A stretch of 64,000 nt of DNA from Paenibacillus fonticola DSM 21315 (GTDB lineage Bacteria; Bacillota; Bacilli; Paenibacillales; Paenibacillaceae): the NCBI RefSeq assembly GCF_000381905.1, contig NZ_KB907262.1, forward strand, positions 62,001-126,000. Direction: 5' to 3'. Position numbers and translations under genes: made by a program. The notes below the pieces were generated by a model. The model saw nothing but the letters and a program-made list of their open reading frames with translations. It was not told where the DNA came from and did not search any database. This document shows, piece after piece, positions 8,885 through 17,311 of the stretch. Within the stretch, counting starts at the first letter, position 1. Every line of letters begins with the position of its first letter.

Positions 8885-10192
8885 GTGGCTAAATTTGAAT
8901 ATCGTTTCCCTGAGCTTGGCGAGGGGCTTCACGAAGGCGAAATTATTAAAATGCATATCAAAGTCGGTGACAAAGTAACCGACGACGATATTATTATGGA
9001 AGTGCAAAACGACAAGGCGGTCGTTGAGGTTCCTTGTCCGGTAAATGGTACGGTGCAAGAGGTGTTCGGTAAGGACGGCGCCGTGTTCCGCGTAGGTCAA
9101 GTTGTTGCCGTTATCGACGCTGAAGGCGACATTCCAGAGCAAGAAAGCGCTTCGGAAGAGCAAAGCGCGCAAGAGGCCGATGCAGCTCAAGGCGGAGCGG
9201 AAACGAAAGATTCTCCGGCAACCGAGAATCCTGCGGCTAGCAAAGACAGCGCTGCTGCTCCAGCGGCACCTAACCGTGAAGTCCTGGCTACGCCAAGCGT
9301 GCGCAAATTCGCTCGCGAGAAGGGCGTAGATTTGAGCCAGGTTCAAGGCTCCGGCAAAGCGGGCAAAATTACGCGCGAAGATGTGGAAGCATTCCTGAGC
9401 GGCGGCGGCGCACCAGCTCCTGCTCAAGACAGCGCGAAAGCAGAAGAAACAGCTCCGGCTGCAACAGCGTCTGCAGCGGTAAGCGTAAGCGCCGAAGAAG
9501 AGCGCGTACCGTTCAAAGGCATCCGCAAAGCGATTTCCAATGCAATGGTTAAATCTGCATACACAGCTCCTCATGTTACGATCATGGACGAGGTTGACGT
9601 AACCGAGCTGGTAGCGTTCCGCACGCGTATGAAGCCGATCGCCGAGAAGAAAGGCACGAAAGTAACTTATCTTCCGTTTATCGTCAAAGCGCTCGTTGCG
9701 GCTGCACGTCAATTCCCTGCGCTTAACGCTTCGATCGACGAAGAGAACAACGAAATTGTGTACAAAAAGCATTACGATATCGGTATTGCAACCGATACGG
9801 ACAACGGCCTGATCGTTCCGGTGATCAAGGATGCGGATCGTAAGAGCATCTGGATGATCGCAGACGCGATTCGCGATCTGGCTGCCCGCGGACGCGAAGG
9901 CAAACTGGCTCCTAACGAAATGAGAGGAAGCACCATTTCGATTACGAATATCGGTTCTGCCGGCGGTATGTTCTTTACTCCGATCATTAACTACCCAGAG
10001 GTAGCTATTCTCGGAACTGGCCGCATCAGCGAGAAGCCGGTTGTGAAGAACGGGGAAGTTGTCGCAGCTCCGGTTATGGCTCTGTCCCTTAGCTTTGACC
10101 ACCGTCTGATCGATGGTGCTACTGCTCAATACTTCATGAACTATATCAAAGAGCTGCTCTCCAACCCTGAGCTGCTCGTAATGGAGGTATAA
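8885..10192 (+). CDS. pdhC: Dihydrolipoamide acetyltransferase, E2 of pyruvate dehydrogenase
   Basis: E2 is the core of the complex: it carries the lipoyl arm and moves acetyl groups to coenzyme A. One lipoyl domain (about 1-80) has its modified lysine at residue 44 in the DKA motif. An Ala/Glu/Pro-rich linker follows, then the E1/E3-binding domain (about 133-170), a second flexible linker and the catalytic domain (about 205-435). The catalytic DHRLIDGA has its histidine near residue 406. The start is GTG 8885, eight bases after AGGAGGT. Having a single lipoyl domain is usual for Gram-positive E2. Confidence 0.96.
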   Translation: MAKFEYRFPELGEGLHEGEIIKMHIKVGDKVTDDDIIMEVQNDKAVVEVPCPVNGTVQEVFGKDGAVFRVGQVVAVIDAEGDIPEQESASEEQSAQEADAAQGGAETKDSPATENPAASKDSAAAPAAPNREVLATPSVRKFAREKGVDLSQVQGSGKAGKITREDVEAFLSGGGAPAPAQDSAKAEETAPAATASAAVSVSAEEERVPFKGIRKAISNAMVKSAYTAPHVTIMDEVDVTELVAFRTRMKPIAEKKGTKVTYLPFIVKALVAAARQFPALNASIDEENNEIVYKKHYDIGIATDTDNGLIVPVIKDADRKSIWMIADAIRDLAARGREGKLAPNEMRGSTISITNIGSAGGMFFTPIINYPEVAILGTGRISEKPVVKNGEVVAAPVMALSLSFDHRLIDGATAQYFMNYIKELLSNPELLVMEV

Positions 10193-10196
10193 CAAC

Positions 10197-11612
10197 ATGG
10201 TCGTAGGAGACGCTTCTCTCGATATTGATACACTGGTAGTCGGTGCAGGTCCCGGCGGTTACGTGGCAGCCATTCGCGCTGCCCAGCTCGGACAAAAGGT
10301 ATTGATTGTCGATAAATCGGAACTCGGCGGCGTGTGCTTGAACCGCGGCTGTATTCCTTCTAAAGCTTTGATCTCTGCTGCACACCAATATGAGTCTGCA
10401 AAAAATGCAGATGTATTCGGGGTTTCCGTGGAGAACGTAAAAGTAGATTTCTCGAAAACACAAGAATTCAAAAACGGCGTTGTTAAGCAAATGACCCAAG
10501 GTGTTGGCGGTTTGCTGAAAGGCAACAAAGTTGAGGTGTTCAATGGCGAAGTGATGTTCATCAACGAGAACGAAGCTCGCGTATTCAATGATTACGAAGC
10601 ACCTCGTTACCGTTTCAAAAACTGCATCCTGGCAACGGGTTCCCGTCCGGTCGAACTCAAGCCATTCCCGTTCGGCGGGCGCATCCTGTCTTCTACTGAA
10701 GCGTTGGAGCTTCAAGAACTTCCAGGAAGCCTCGTTGTAATCGGTGGTGGATATATCGGTGCTGAGCTTGGACAAATGCTGTCCAAATTCGGAACCAAAG
10801 TAACGATTATTGAAGGACTTGACACGGTTCTCCCTGGCTTTGACAAAGACATGACCCGTCTTGTGGCGAAGAGCATGGAGAAAACAGGTATCGAGATCGT
10901 AACGAACGCAAAAGCGGAAAGTGCAGTTCAAACTGACAAAGATGTTACGATTAAATACACAGTTAACGGTGAAAGCAAAGAAATTACGGCGGATTACCTG
11001 CTTGTCACAGTTGGACGCCGTCCAAATACAGATGGTGAGCTTGGTCTTGATCTGGCAGGCGTTGAGCTGGACGATCGCGGCCTCGTTAAAGTTGACCATC
11101 AAGGACGCACATCCAATCCGAAAATTTTCGCGATCGGCGATATCGTGCCTGGTCTGGCACTCGCTCACAAAGCTTCTTACGAAGGTAAAGTGGCGGCTGA
11201 AGCTATCTCGGGACTGCCTTCTGTTGTGGATTACAAAGCGATTCCTGCTGTTGTTTTCACCGATCCAGAATGCTCGAGCGTAGGTTTGACCGAGAAAGAA
11301 GCCAAGGAGAAAGGCATTAAAGTAAAATCGGGTAAATTCCCGTTTGCCGGAAACGGCCGTGCTGTTTCCTTGAATCATCCTGAGGGCTTCATGAAGCTTG
11401 TTGCCAACGCAGAGAACAATCTTGTCATCGGCGCGCAAATCGTAGGTATCGAAGCATCCAACCTCATTACTGAGATTGCGCTTGCGATTGAAATGGGCGC
11501 GACGCTTGAAGATATCTCCCTGACGATCCACGCTCACCCGACACTGGGCGAAATCGCGATGGAAGCGGCAGAGGTTGTCGAAGGCAAACCGATCCACATT
11601 ATTTCTCGTTAA
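10197..11612 (+). CDS. pdhD: Dihydrolipoamide dehydrogenase, E3
   Basis: E3 reoxidises the lipoyl groups of E2 with FAD and NAD+. The FAD loop GAGPGGYVAA is at 16-25, and the redox-active disulfide (cysteines 47 and 52, GGVCLNRGCIPSK) follows. The NAD-binding loop is GGGYIGAELG, and the C-terminal HAHPTLGE carries the active-site His-Glu pair of the dimer partner. ATG 10197 lies four bases after the pdhC stop, with GGAGGT inside the end of pdhC, so the two genes are tightly coupled. The length of 471 is normal. Confidence 0.96.
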   Translation: MVVGDASLDIDTLVVGAGPGGYVAAIRAAQLGQKVLIVDKSELGGVCLNRGCIPSKALISAAHQYESAKNADVFGVSVENVKVDFSKTQEFKNGVVKQMTQGVGGLLKGNKVEVFNGEVMFINENEARVFNDYEAPRYRFKNCILATGSRPVELKPFPFGGRILSSTEALELQELPGSLVVIGGGYIGAELGQMLSKFGTKVTIIEGLDTVLPGFDKDMTRLVAKSMEKTGIEIVTNAKAESAVQTDKDVTIKYTVNGESKEITADYLLVTVGRRPNTDGELGLDLAGVELDDRGLVKVDHQGRTSNPKIFAIGDIVPGLALAHKASYEGKVAAEAISGLPSVVDYKAIPAVVFTDPECSSVGLTEKEAKEKGIKVKSGKFPFAGNGRAVSLNHPEGFMKLVANAENNLVIGAQIVGIEASNLITEIALAIEMGATLEDISLTIHAHPTLGEIAMEAAEVVEGKPIHIISR

Positions 11613-11659
11613 TTTTCACGTAACTCCTAAGAGTTACACAAACTCCTAAGCATATGGAT

Positions 11660-11708
11660 GAGCTGCTTCTGCAGGTTTGCATAAACCTGCGGGCAGCTCT
11701 TTTTTTTT
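11660..11708 (+). terminator. Terminator of the pdh operon
   Basis: A GC-rich stem (GAGCTGC to GCAGCTC with CAGGTTT to AAACCTG) is followed by a run of nine T at 11700-11708. It lies 47 bp after the pdhD stop. Confidence 0.9.
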
Positions 11709-11884
11709 ACCATAAAGAAACCATTAATAATTAAGTGTACATTTATAACTCTATTTCACTTAAAAGAATTACAAAAAATATACCAAGAGTTGTTTTGATA
11801 ATGTTAAGATGTAACTATAGTTTACAAAGCTTGCATAATGAAATGAAAGAAATGAAATCGCTTGCGCTAAAGGGGGACGGATGG

Positions 11885-12730
11885 ATGCAGAATAAGAACA
11901 AGGCCAGATTCCTAGCTGTTGCAGCTTTGTTGATTCTAGGCGTAACGGCAACATCTACGGTTGAGGCGAATCATCCGTTAACCGTATCGCTGAATGGTCA
12001 GCAATTACACTCCCGGTTTCAAGTGAATGGCGGCGAAGTGTATGCTCCGCTGCTTCCTCTAGCCACAGAACTCGGCTATAAAGTGAATTGGAACAGGCAG
12101 AGCAATTCGATAGAGATCGTAGACGGTGCTGCTAGCCTCGTACAGAGAGAAACAGCAGCAGCGCGGATTACAAAACAGCAGGTGGCAGATTGGATTGTTC
12201 AGCAAGGCAAGAAGACCGGTTATTATTTGTATGGCTTGTCCTTCGAAATGATCGACCTCGATGGCGATGGGATAGAGGAAGTCGTCGCGGCCATCGACGG
12301 GGGCGTGCATCTTGGAAATTATTTTATTTTTAAGAGAGATGCGGCTGGAAATTATCAATTAATTTTCGAAAGTCCTTGGAAGGTAGAATCGTTAAAGCTA
12401 GCGGAACCTCATCAGGTTGGCGATAAGCTGTTATATGAAACGGTTGAACGCACCGGGGGCACTGGACTTAGCATTGAGATTGTACACCTCTGGTATTTGG
12501 AGCAGGGACGGATAGTTGAAGCCTGGGCAGGAACCGTGAAGGAAATGAATGCCATGATGCCGGGTGAGTATTCACTGGCTGTAGCCGGGTACCGCATTCA
12601 GGATAACGTGTTGTATGTTTGGAGGACGTTAAGCCCGCTGGAGGATGACGCAGAAACAGTTCACGGAACGGTTGAAACGACAATGACTGCATTTGAGTTT
12701 GACGGGACTGTATTTAAAGAACGAAAGTAA
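11885..12730 (+). CDS. Secreted protein with copper-amine-oxidase-N (stalk)-like domain
   Basis: A signal peptide (about residues 1-29, ending near VEA) is followed by a stalk-type domain of the kind named after the copper amine oxidase N-terminus (LNGQQ to SNSIEIV). A C-terminal region contains DLDGDGIEEV, which resembles FG-GAP/VCBS calcium-binding repeats. The protein is probably exported or wall associated; no enzymatic motif is visible. ATG 11885 follows AAAGGGGGAC. An ATG at 11881 is out of frame, and the longer frame from 11735 gives an unlikely N-terminus. Confidence 0.7.
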   Translation: MQNKNKARFLAVAALLILGVTATSTVEANHPLTVSLNGQQLHSRFQVNGGEVYAPLLPLATELGYKVNWNRQSNSIEIVDGAASLVQRETAAARITKQQVADWIVQQGKKTGYYLYGLSFEMIDLDGDGIEEVVAAIDGGVHLGNYFIFKRDAAGNYQLIFESPWKVESLKLAEPHQVGDKLLYETVERTGGTGLSIEIVHLWYLEQGRIVEAWAGTVKEMNAMMPGEYSLAVAGYRIQDNVLYVWRTLSPLEDDAETVHGTVETTMTAFEFDGTVFKERK

Positions 12731-12751
12731 CACAACGGATAGCAAAATTGG

Positions 12752-12777
12752 AAAAGTGCGGAGCTGCGCGCTTTTTT
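12752..12777 (+). terminator. Terminator after the stalk-domain gene
   Basis: A nine-bp stem (one wobble pair) with a six-base loop runs into six T at 12772-12777. It is placed 22 bp after the stop codon. Confidence 0.75.
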
Positions 12778-12891
12778 AAGATATAGCAATTTTACGTTTT
12801 TTGTTATTACTATTTAAGTATGCGTGACACAATGCATAGGTAAATTATGAGATTTATACGATAATCGTGTTAGAACCTCGGGAGGAAGAAG

Positions 12892-13356
12892 ATGATTCAA
12901 GGTTTATATGAAGCGCATTTACCGGTCAAAAATTTGGAGATCTCGATGAGCTTCTATAGTAATTTAGGTCTGAAATTGGCTTGGCGAGACGAGGATACGG
13001 CTTTTTTTTGGATCGAGGAGGGTCTAAGCTGGCTTGGCCTATGGGAAGGCCGGGAGCATGAAACCCCTTATCACCCATCCTTGCGCCACATCGCTTTCCG
13101 AGTGACATATGAGGATTTGAAGCAGTCTTTAGCCTGGCTGGCATCCATTCACGTTGCAGCCGTTCCATTTGGACGCAGAACGTCGGTCGAGCCCTTTGTC
13201 CGGCCCAATCAAGGCAATGCTTCGGTGTATTTTGACGATCCGGATGGGAACAGCCTGGAACTGATGTGCTTTGTCGAGGTGCCGAAGGAATTAAAGCATA
13301 TAACAGATAAGCTCTCCTTGGCAGAATGGGAGAAACTGGCTCGTCCATACTTGTAG
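12892..13356 (+). CDS. VOC-family protein (glyoxalase/bleomycin-resistance fold)
   Basis: The protein has one pair of beta-alpha-beta-beta-beta modules typical of the vicinal oxygen chelate superfamily. Likely metal ligands are the histidine of EAHLPV near residue 8, the histidine of RHIAFRV and the glutamate of NSLELM. Members include glyoxalase I, thiol transferases such as FosB, and dioxygenases. The sequence resembles FosB/FosX-like proteins only in general layout, so no resistance function is assigned. The start has GGGAGGAAG upstream. Confidence 0.8.
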   Translation: MIQGLYEAHLPVKNLEISMSFYSNLGLKLAWRDEDTAFFWIEEGLSWLGLWEGREHETPYHPSLRHIAFRVTYEDLKQSLAWLASIHVAAVPFGRRTSVEPFVRPNQGNASVYFDDPDGNSLELMCFVEVPKELKHITDKLSLAEWEKLARPYL

Positions 13357-13429
13357 TAAATAGGTTTAGCAGGATCGACAGAAATGATAGGGATAGTTAA
13401 GATTGATAGGTTCATATTGGGAGACGGGT

Positions 13430-13978
13430 ATGTACGTAGAGCAATTAAAGCAGATGATCGTTAAGTGCGAGCCGTTATTATGCGATTTGCGTACCATACG
13501 GCGGCTGAATTTGCCGGAGTGTTATATAGCGGCTGGATATATTCGGAGCTATGTATGGGATGTGCTGCATAGTTATGAATATCGTTCGCGGCATGAAGAT
13601 ATGGATGTCGTCTACTTTGATAAGCGGCATTGCAGCGAGAGCCAGGACTTGGCGCTGCAAGCGCGATTAATCGAAGAGACAGGAAATGAACGGTGGTCGG
13701 TCAAAAATCAAGCGCGAATGCATGTCCGCAACGGGGCAGCGCCATATACTTCTACATACGATGCGATGAGCCGATGGCCCGAGACTGCTACGGCCGTCGG
13801 CGTTCGCCTGAATGCGGACGATGAACTGGAGATTTGCGCGCCGCATGGACTAGACGATCTGTTTGGAATGGTGGTGCGACGGAGCCCTCTTTTTGTTGAT
13901 CGGCTATATTATTTGGAGAGGGTTCGCAGGAAAAATTGGCTGCAGGACTGGCCTTTGCTTACCTGGATCAGAGACTAG
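13430..13978 (+). CDS. Nucleotidyltransferase-family protein (NTP_transf_6/DUF925-like)
   Basis: The protein has the features of this family: AAGYIRSYVWD, then HEDMDVVYFD, where the two aspartates resemble the nucleotidyltransferase DxD metal site. Later come ETATAVGVRL and the HGLDDLFGMVVRRSP segment. The biological substrate of the family is not established. ATG 13430 follows GGGAGACGG; a TTG at 13403 would extend it by nine residues. It is in the same direction as the flanking VOC and LysE genes, with short spacers. Confidence 0.7.
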   Translation: MYVEQLKQMIVKCEPLLCDLRTIRRLNLPECYIAAGYIRSYVWDVLHSYEYRSRHEDMDVVYFDKRHCSESQDLALQARLIEETGNERWSVKNQARMHVRNGAAPYTSTYDAMSRWPETATAVGVRLNADDELEICAPHGLDDLFGMVVRRSPLFVDRLYYLERVRRKNWLQDWPLLTWIRD

Positions 13979-14066
13979 ACTGGTCTTTAATTTTGAACAC
14001 TGCATTTGTTAAGCTGTATGCTTTTTGCATCGTTTTCTTGTATTCTGGTGTCGGGGGAAAACCGCA

Positions 14067-14684
14067 ATGATGGTTGTTTTAAGAGGGTTCAGGTTTGGGA
14101 TGATTTTGCAGCTCGCCGTGGGACCTGTGTGCATTTATATTTTTAACCTGGCTAGCAAGCACGGCTTTCCGGAGGCTGCTGTCGGGGTAGCGGCTGTGAC
14201 GTTCGTCGATGCATTATTCATCCTGCTGGCCATATTTGGCGTAGCTTCCTTTATGGAGCGGCCGAAGATCAACCGGGGACTGCGCATATTCGGATTTATC
14301 GTCCTGCTTGCGTTCGGGGCGAACCTTGTACTCTCGGCTTTCGGCCTGGAGCTGCTGTCCCATTTCCGTATATCGAGCGGTGCCGAAATGGACAGGCCTT
14401 TTCTATCCAGTCTTTTGCTCACGGCCTCCAATCCGCTTACGATTTTGTTTTGGGCTGGATTGTTTTCTGCCAAAATCGCAGAAGGGGGCTTAAGCAAAGC
14501 GGGGATTTACGCTTTTGGCTTAGGAACAGTGCTGTCGACGCTAGCCTTCCTGCTGGTTATTGCCTTGGCAGGCAGCTTTATCGGGCAATTTTTGCCGCAG
14601 GGGGTGCTTAAAGTGCTGGACGGCGCTGTAGGCGTGCTGATCCTGTATTTCGCGGTTAGAATGGTTCGTTCAAGGAGCGAGTAA
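14067..14684 (+). CDS. LysE/RhtB-type amino acid exporter
   Basis: This is an integral membrane protein with about six hydrophobic segments. The start, FRFGMILQLAVGPVCIYIF, matches the conserved GxxxxxxPGP region of LysE-type translocators. ASNPLTILFWAGLF in the middle is another family hallmark. Such proteins export amino acids or similar small metabolites; the substrate here is unknown. ATG 14067 is followed by a second ATG at 14070, with CGGGGGAAA upstream; the frame is open from 14025. Confidence 0.82.
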   Translation: MMVVLRGFRFGMILQLAVGPVCIYIFNLASKHGFPEAAVGVAAVTFVDALFILLAIFGVASFMERPKINRGLRIFGFIVLLAFGANLVLSAFGLELLSHFRISSGAEMDRPFLSSLLLTASNPLTILFWAGLFSAKIAEGGLSKAGIYAFGLGTVLSTLAFLLVIALAGSFIGQFLPQGVLKVLDGAVGVLILYFAVRMVRSRSE

Positions 14685-14738
14685 GCTTACGGCAGCAAAA
14701 ATCTTGCAGGTTTGTTGTCCGAAGAGGGCTCGGCTTGC

Positions 14739-15254
14739 ATGTGCAGCGGAAAGAAGGTATGCGATGTGTTAGCGAAGCTGGTAAGAATGGTGCCTGATAA
14801 GTGGCTTGTGCTCATGTATAAACGATTCCCCTTCATGCGATTGAAAAATTGGATCGTCTACAAAGCGCAGCATAAATTTCTGGTTGCCGTGCTGGGCATC
14901 ATTACCAATGAATCCGGGCAAGTCCTGTTGTTGCATCACGTGTATCGGGACGAGCCGTGGGGTATGCCGGGCGGCTGGATGGAGCTGGAGAGGCCGGAGC
15001 TCGGCCTGCAGCGCGAAATTTGGGAAGAAACGGGACTGAAGGTGCGAATCGATGGGATTGCGCGGGCCGTCTATGGCACAGAGCCGAACCGGGTGGAGCT
15101 TATTTTTAAAGGGAAATTAATTGAAGGCACGTTCAGGCCATGTGCTGAAATTTCCAAAATCTGCTTCGTACGTCCTGGTGAATGGCCGAAGGGCCTTCCT
15201 GAGAGCCAAAGGAAGCTGCTGGATGATGTGCTCCACAACTTGATGCATCTGTAA
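14739..15254 (+). CDS. Nudix hydrolase
   Basis: The Nudix box is intact near residues 79-101: G, five residues, E, seven residues, REIWEETGL. The N-terminal extension of about 50 residues (MYKRFPFMRLKNWIV) is basic and is seen in some Nudix proteins of unknown substrate. ATG 14739 has GAAGAGGG ten bases upstream; a TTG pair at 14712 is the alternative. It hydrolyses a nucleoside diphosphate linked to some group X, which the sequence does not identify. Confidence 0.82.
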   Translation: MCSGKKVCDVLAKLVRMVPDKWLVLMYKRFPFMRLKNWIVYKAQHKFLVAVLGIITNESGQVLLLHHVYRDEPWGMPGGWMELERPELGLQREIWEETGLKVRIDGIARAVYGTEPNRVELIFKGKLIEGTFRPCAEISKICFVRPGEWPKGLPESQRKLLDDVLHNLMHL

Positions 15255-15310
15255 GCAGCTGCGAGCCGAAAGCAATTTTAGCGTGAACATAGAGGGGGAA
15301 GTAAATACAA

Positions 15311-15742
15311 ATGAGACGTGTTGATGTCGTATATACGCTTCTGCTTAATGAAGACGAGACGAAGATCCTTATGGTAAAAAACCACGGCAGGGATACTTGG
15401 ACGCTTCCAGGCGGCACGGTAGAGCAAGGCGAGACGCTGAAAACGGCAGCAATCCGCGAAGCGAAGGAAGAGACCGGGCTGGATGTGGAAATTGGCGGTG
15501 TGGCAGCGGTCAATGAAGGCCTGTTCACGGAGCCGGGGCAGCATGTCGTCTTTGTGACTTTTCGCGGACAGATTACCGGAGGGCGCATGGAGATTGTCAG
15601 GCCGGATGAAATTGCTGCCATCGAATGGATCGAAGTGGAGCGCGCTGATGAACTGATGCCCTATTACAAGGAGAAGCTCAGGGATATCGTACGCCGAGGG
15701 GCTGAGGTTGCCTATTATGATGAGGGCGTCCGGTTGAAGTAA
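15311..15742 (+). CDS. Nudix hydrolase (MutT/YtkD-like size)
   Basis: This 143-residue protein is a single Nudix domain. The box runs GGTVEQGE, then REAKEETGL, near residues 34-56. It could be a nucleotide-pool cleaning enzyme, but other Nudix substrates cannot be excluded. The ATG follows AGAGGGGGAAG. It is the second Nudix gene in a row; the two share little beyond the box, so this is probably not a recent duplication. Confidence 0.85.
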   Translation: MRRVDVVYTLLLNEDETKILMVKNHGRDTWTLPGGTVEQGETLKTAAIREAKEETGLDVEIGGVAAVNEGLFTEPGQHVVFVTFRGQITGGRMEIVRPDEIAAIEWIEVERADELMPYYKEKLRDIVRRGAEVAYYDEGVRLK

Positions 15743-15796
15743 CCCGATTTTGGCGTCTCTGAATTTACCTCTATGCTCCCATTCTGCGAAACACTT

Positions 15797-15805
15797 TGCT
15801 ATAAT
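15797..15805 (+). promoter_or_regulatory. Extended -10 promoter of thyA-dfrA
   Basis: TGCTATAAT (TG, one base, TATAAT) lies 43 bp upstream of the thyA start with no recognisable -35. The predicted transcript would start near 15812. Confidence 0.55.
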
Positions 15806-15847
15806 GATTTAGAAATTGATAATAGACTATAGTACGGGGTGCGATAT

Positions 15848-16642
15848 ATGAGAGCATATTTAGATTTGTTGCAGGATGTGCTGGATAACGGAACGGTCAA
15901 GGAAGACCGCACGGGCACGGGCACGCTGTCCGTATTCGGCCGCCAGCTTCACTTTGATCTGAGTAAGGGGTTTCCGCTCGTCACAACGAAACGGATCCAT
16001 TTGAAATCGGTTGTTCATGAACTGCTATGGTTCCTTAAAGGGGATACGAATATAGCTTATTTAAAAGAAAACGGCGTTCGTATTTGGGACGAATGGGCGG
16101 ATGAGAACGGTGATTTAGGGCCGGTATACGGCTCGCAGTGGCGGTCCTGGGAAGCGCCGGACGGCAGAAAGATCGATCAGATCTCCAATGTGATCGAAGC
16201 GATCAAGAACAATCCCGATTCACGCCGCCATCTCGTAAGTGCCTGGAATGTAGCGGAAGTCGACAACATGAAGCTGCCGCCATGCCATTTTGTGTTCCAA
16301 TTTTATGTTGCGAATGGGAAGCTGTCGTGCATGCTGACGATGCGGTCCGTCGACACGTTCCTCGGCTTGCCTTTCAATATTGCCAGCTATGCGCTCTTGA
16401 CCCATATGGTGGCGCACCAATGCGGGCTGGAGGTTGGCGAGTTCGTTTGGTCCGGCGGGGACGTCCACATCTATAGCAACCATTTGGAGCAGGTGAAGAC
16501 GCAGTTGGCGCGGGAGCCTTACGAACTGCCTAAACTGGTCATCAAGCGCAAGCCGGATTCGATCTTTGATTACGTATACGAAGATTTTGAGTTCGTCGAT
16601 TATGAGCATCATCCGACAATCAAAGCGACGGTAGCCGTATAG
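15848..16642 (+). CDS. thyA: Thymidylate synthase
   Basis: ThyA makes dTMP from dUMP using methylene-tetrahydrofolate, producing dihydrofolate that the next gene's product recycles. The 264-residue protein matches the E. coli enzyme in length. The catalytic cysteine is residue 146 (LPPCH), with the [12 protein letters not shown] region, the phosphate-binding SRRH and the C-terminal KATVAV. ATG 15848 is preferred over an ATG nine bases upstream. The dfrA gene follows after 38 bp in the same direction. Confidence 0.97.
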   Translation: MRAYLDLLQDVLDNGTVKEDRTGTGTLSVFGRQLHFDLSKGFPLVTTKRIHLKSVVHELLWFLKGDTNIAYLKENGVRIWDEWADENGDLGPVYGSQWRSWEAPDGRKIDQISNVIEAIKNNPDSRRHLVSAWNVAEVDNMKLPPCHFVFQFYVANGKLSCMLTMRSVDTFLGLPFNIASYALLTHMVAHQCGLEVGEFVWSGGDVHIYSNHLEQVKTQLAREPYELPKLVIKRKPDSIFDYVYEDFEFVDYEHHPTIKATVAV

Positions 16643-16680
16643 CAGCCGCAGTTTAATAGGGGAGAAAAGGGGTGTGCTAT

Positions 16681-17172
16681 ATGGGTATTTCGCTAATTTG
16701 GGCCATGGATCGAAATGGCTTGGTTGGCAAGGGCAATGATTTGCCCTGGAGATTGCCAAACGACATGAATTTCTTCAAACAGCAGACCAAGGGCAAAACG
16801 GTCGTCATGGGCCGAAAAACATGGGAATCCTTAAGAGTCCGGCCGCTTCCTGGACGCCGAAATATCGTGCTGACGGGTGACCGTTCGTATGAAGCCGAGG
16901 GCGCCGAAGTGGTATATTCCGTGGACGAGGTGCTGGATATCGCGAGGAACGATGACTTGATGATCATCGGCGGCGGCAGTGTGTACGGGCAGTTTATTCC
17001 GCATGCTGACCGTTTATTCGTTACCCGGATCGACGCGGAATTTGAGGGAGATGTTCATTTTCCTCCGCTGGATTGGTCGCAGTTTGCTTTGGACGAGGAG
17101 ATGCCTGGCATGCGGGACGAGAAAAATTTATACGATCACCGGTTTATGATCTATGAGCGCCGCAAGGGCTAA
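16681..17172 (+). CDS. dfrA: Dihydrofolate reductase
   Basis: The enzyme reduces dihydrofolate to tetrahydrofolate. Its landmarks are ISLIWAMDRNGLVGKGNDLPW, the substrate-binding aspartate at residue 28 (LPNDMNFF), VVMGRKTWES, and the NADPH-binding IIGGGSVYGQF. The length of 163 is typical. ATG 16681 is preceded by AAAAGGGG. Pairing with thyA in one transcript is the common Bacillales arrangement. Confidence 0.96.
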   Translation: MGISLIWAMDRNGLVGKGNDLPWRLPNDMNFFKQQTKGKTVVMGRKTWESLRVRPLPGRRNIVLTGDRSYEAEGAEVVYSVDEVLDIARNDDLMIIGGGSVYGQFIPHADRLFVTRIDAEFEGDVHFPPLDWSQFALDEEMPGMRDEKNLYDHRFMIYERRKG

Positions 17173-17208
17173 AAGAAATAGAAATTAAGCCAGCAATCTT
17201 CTAAAATA

Positions 17209-17217
17209 TGATATAAT
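17209..17217 (+). promoter_or_regulatory. Extended -10 element upstream of topB
   Basis: TGATATAAT is an extended -10 sequence with no clear -35. Its predicted start site (about 17224) is only seven bases ahead of a strong terminator hairpin, which makes its role unclear. Confidence 0.4.
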
Positions 17218-17230
17218 AGAGTGTGCATCG

Positions 17231-17259
17231 GAGCTGCGCAGAGCGCAGCTCTTTGTTTT
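17231..17259 (+). terminator. Terminator between dfrA and topB
   Basis: A perfect nine-bp GC-rich stem (GAGCTGCGC and GCGCAGCTC) with a three-base loop is followed by TTTGTTTT. It ends the thyA-dfrA transcript and could attenuate transcription from the promoter just upstream. Confidence 0.85.
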
Positions 17260-17311
17260 GGCTACGATAGGAAATGAAGACGTAATTGTGATAGAAAGGC
17301 GGCTTAAACCG

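Noticed and set aside
8861..11597. Two long minus-strand open frames opposite pdhC and pdhD (445 and 483 residues)
   Set aside because: They are antisense to highly conserved pdh genes, have no ribosome binding sites, and their Arg/Asn/Phe-rich composition is what the complement of biased codons gives.
12892..13356. FosB-like fosfomycin resistance
   Set aside because: The VOC fold is clear but the family-specific residues were not convincing, and many VOC proteins have unrelated functions.
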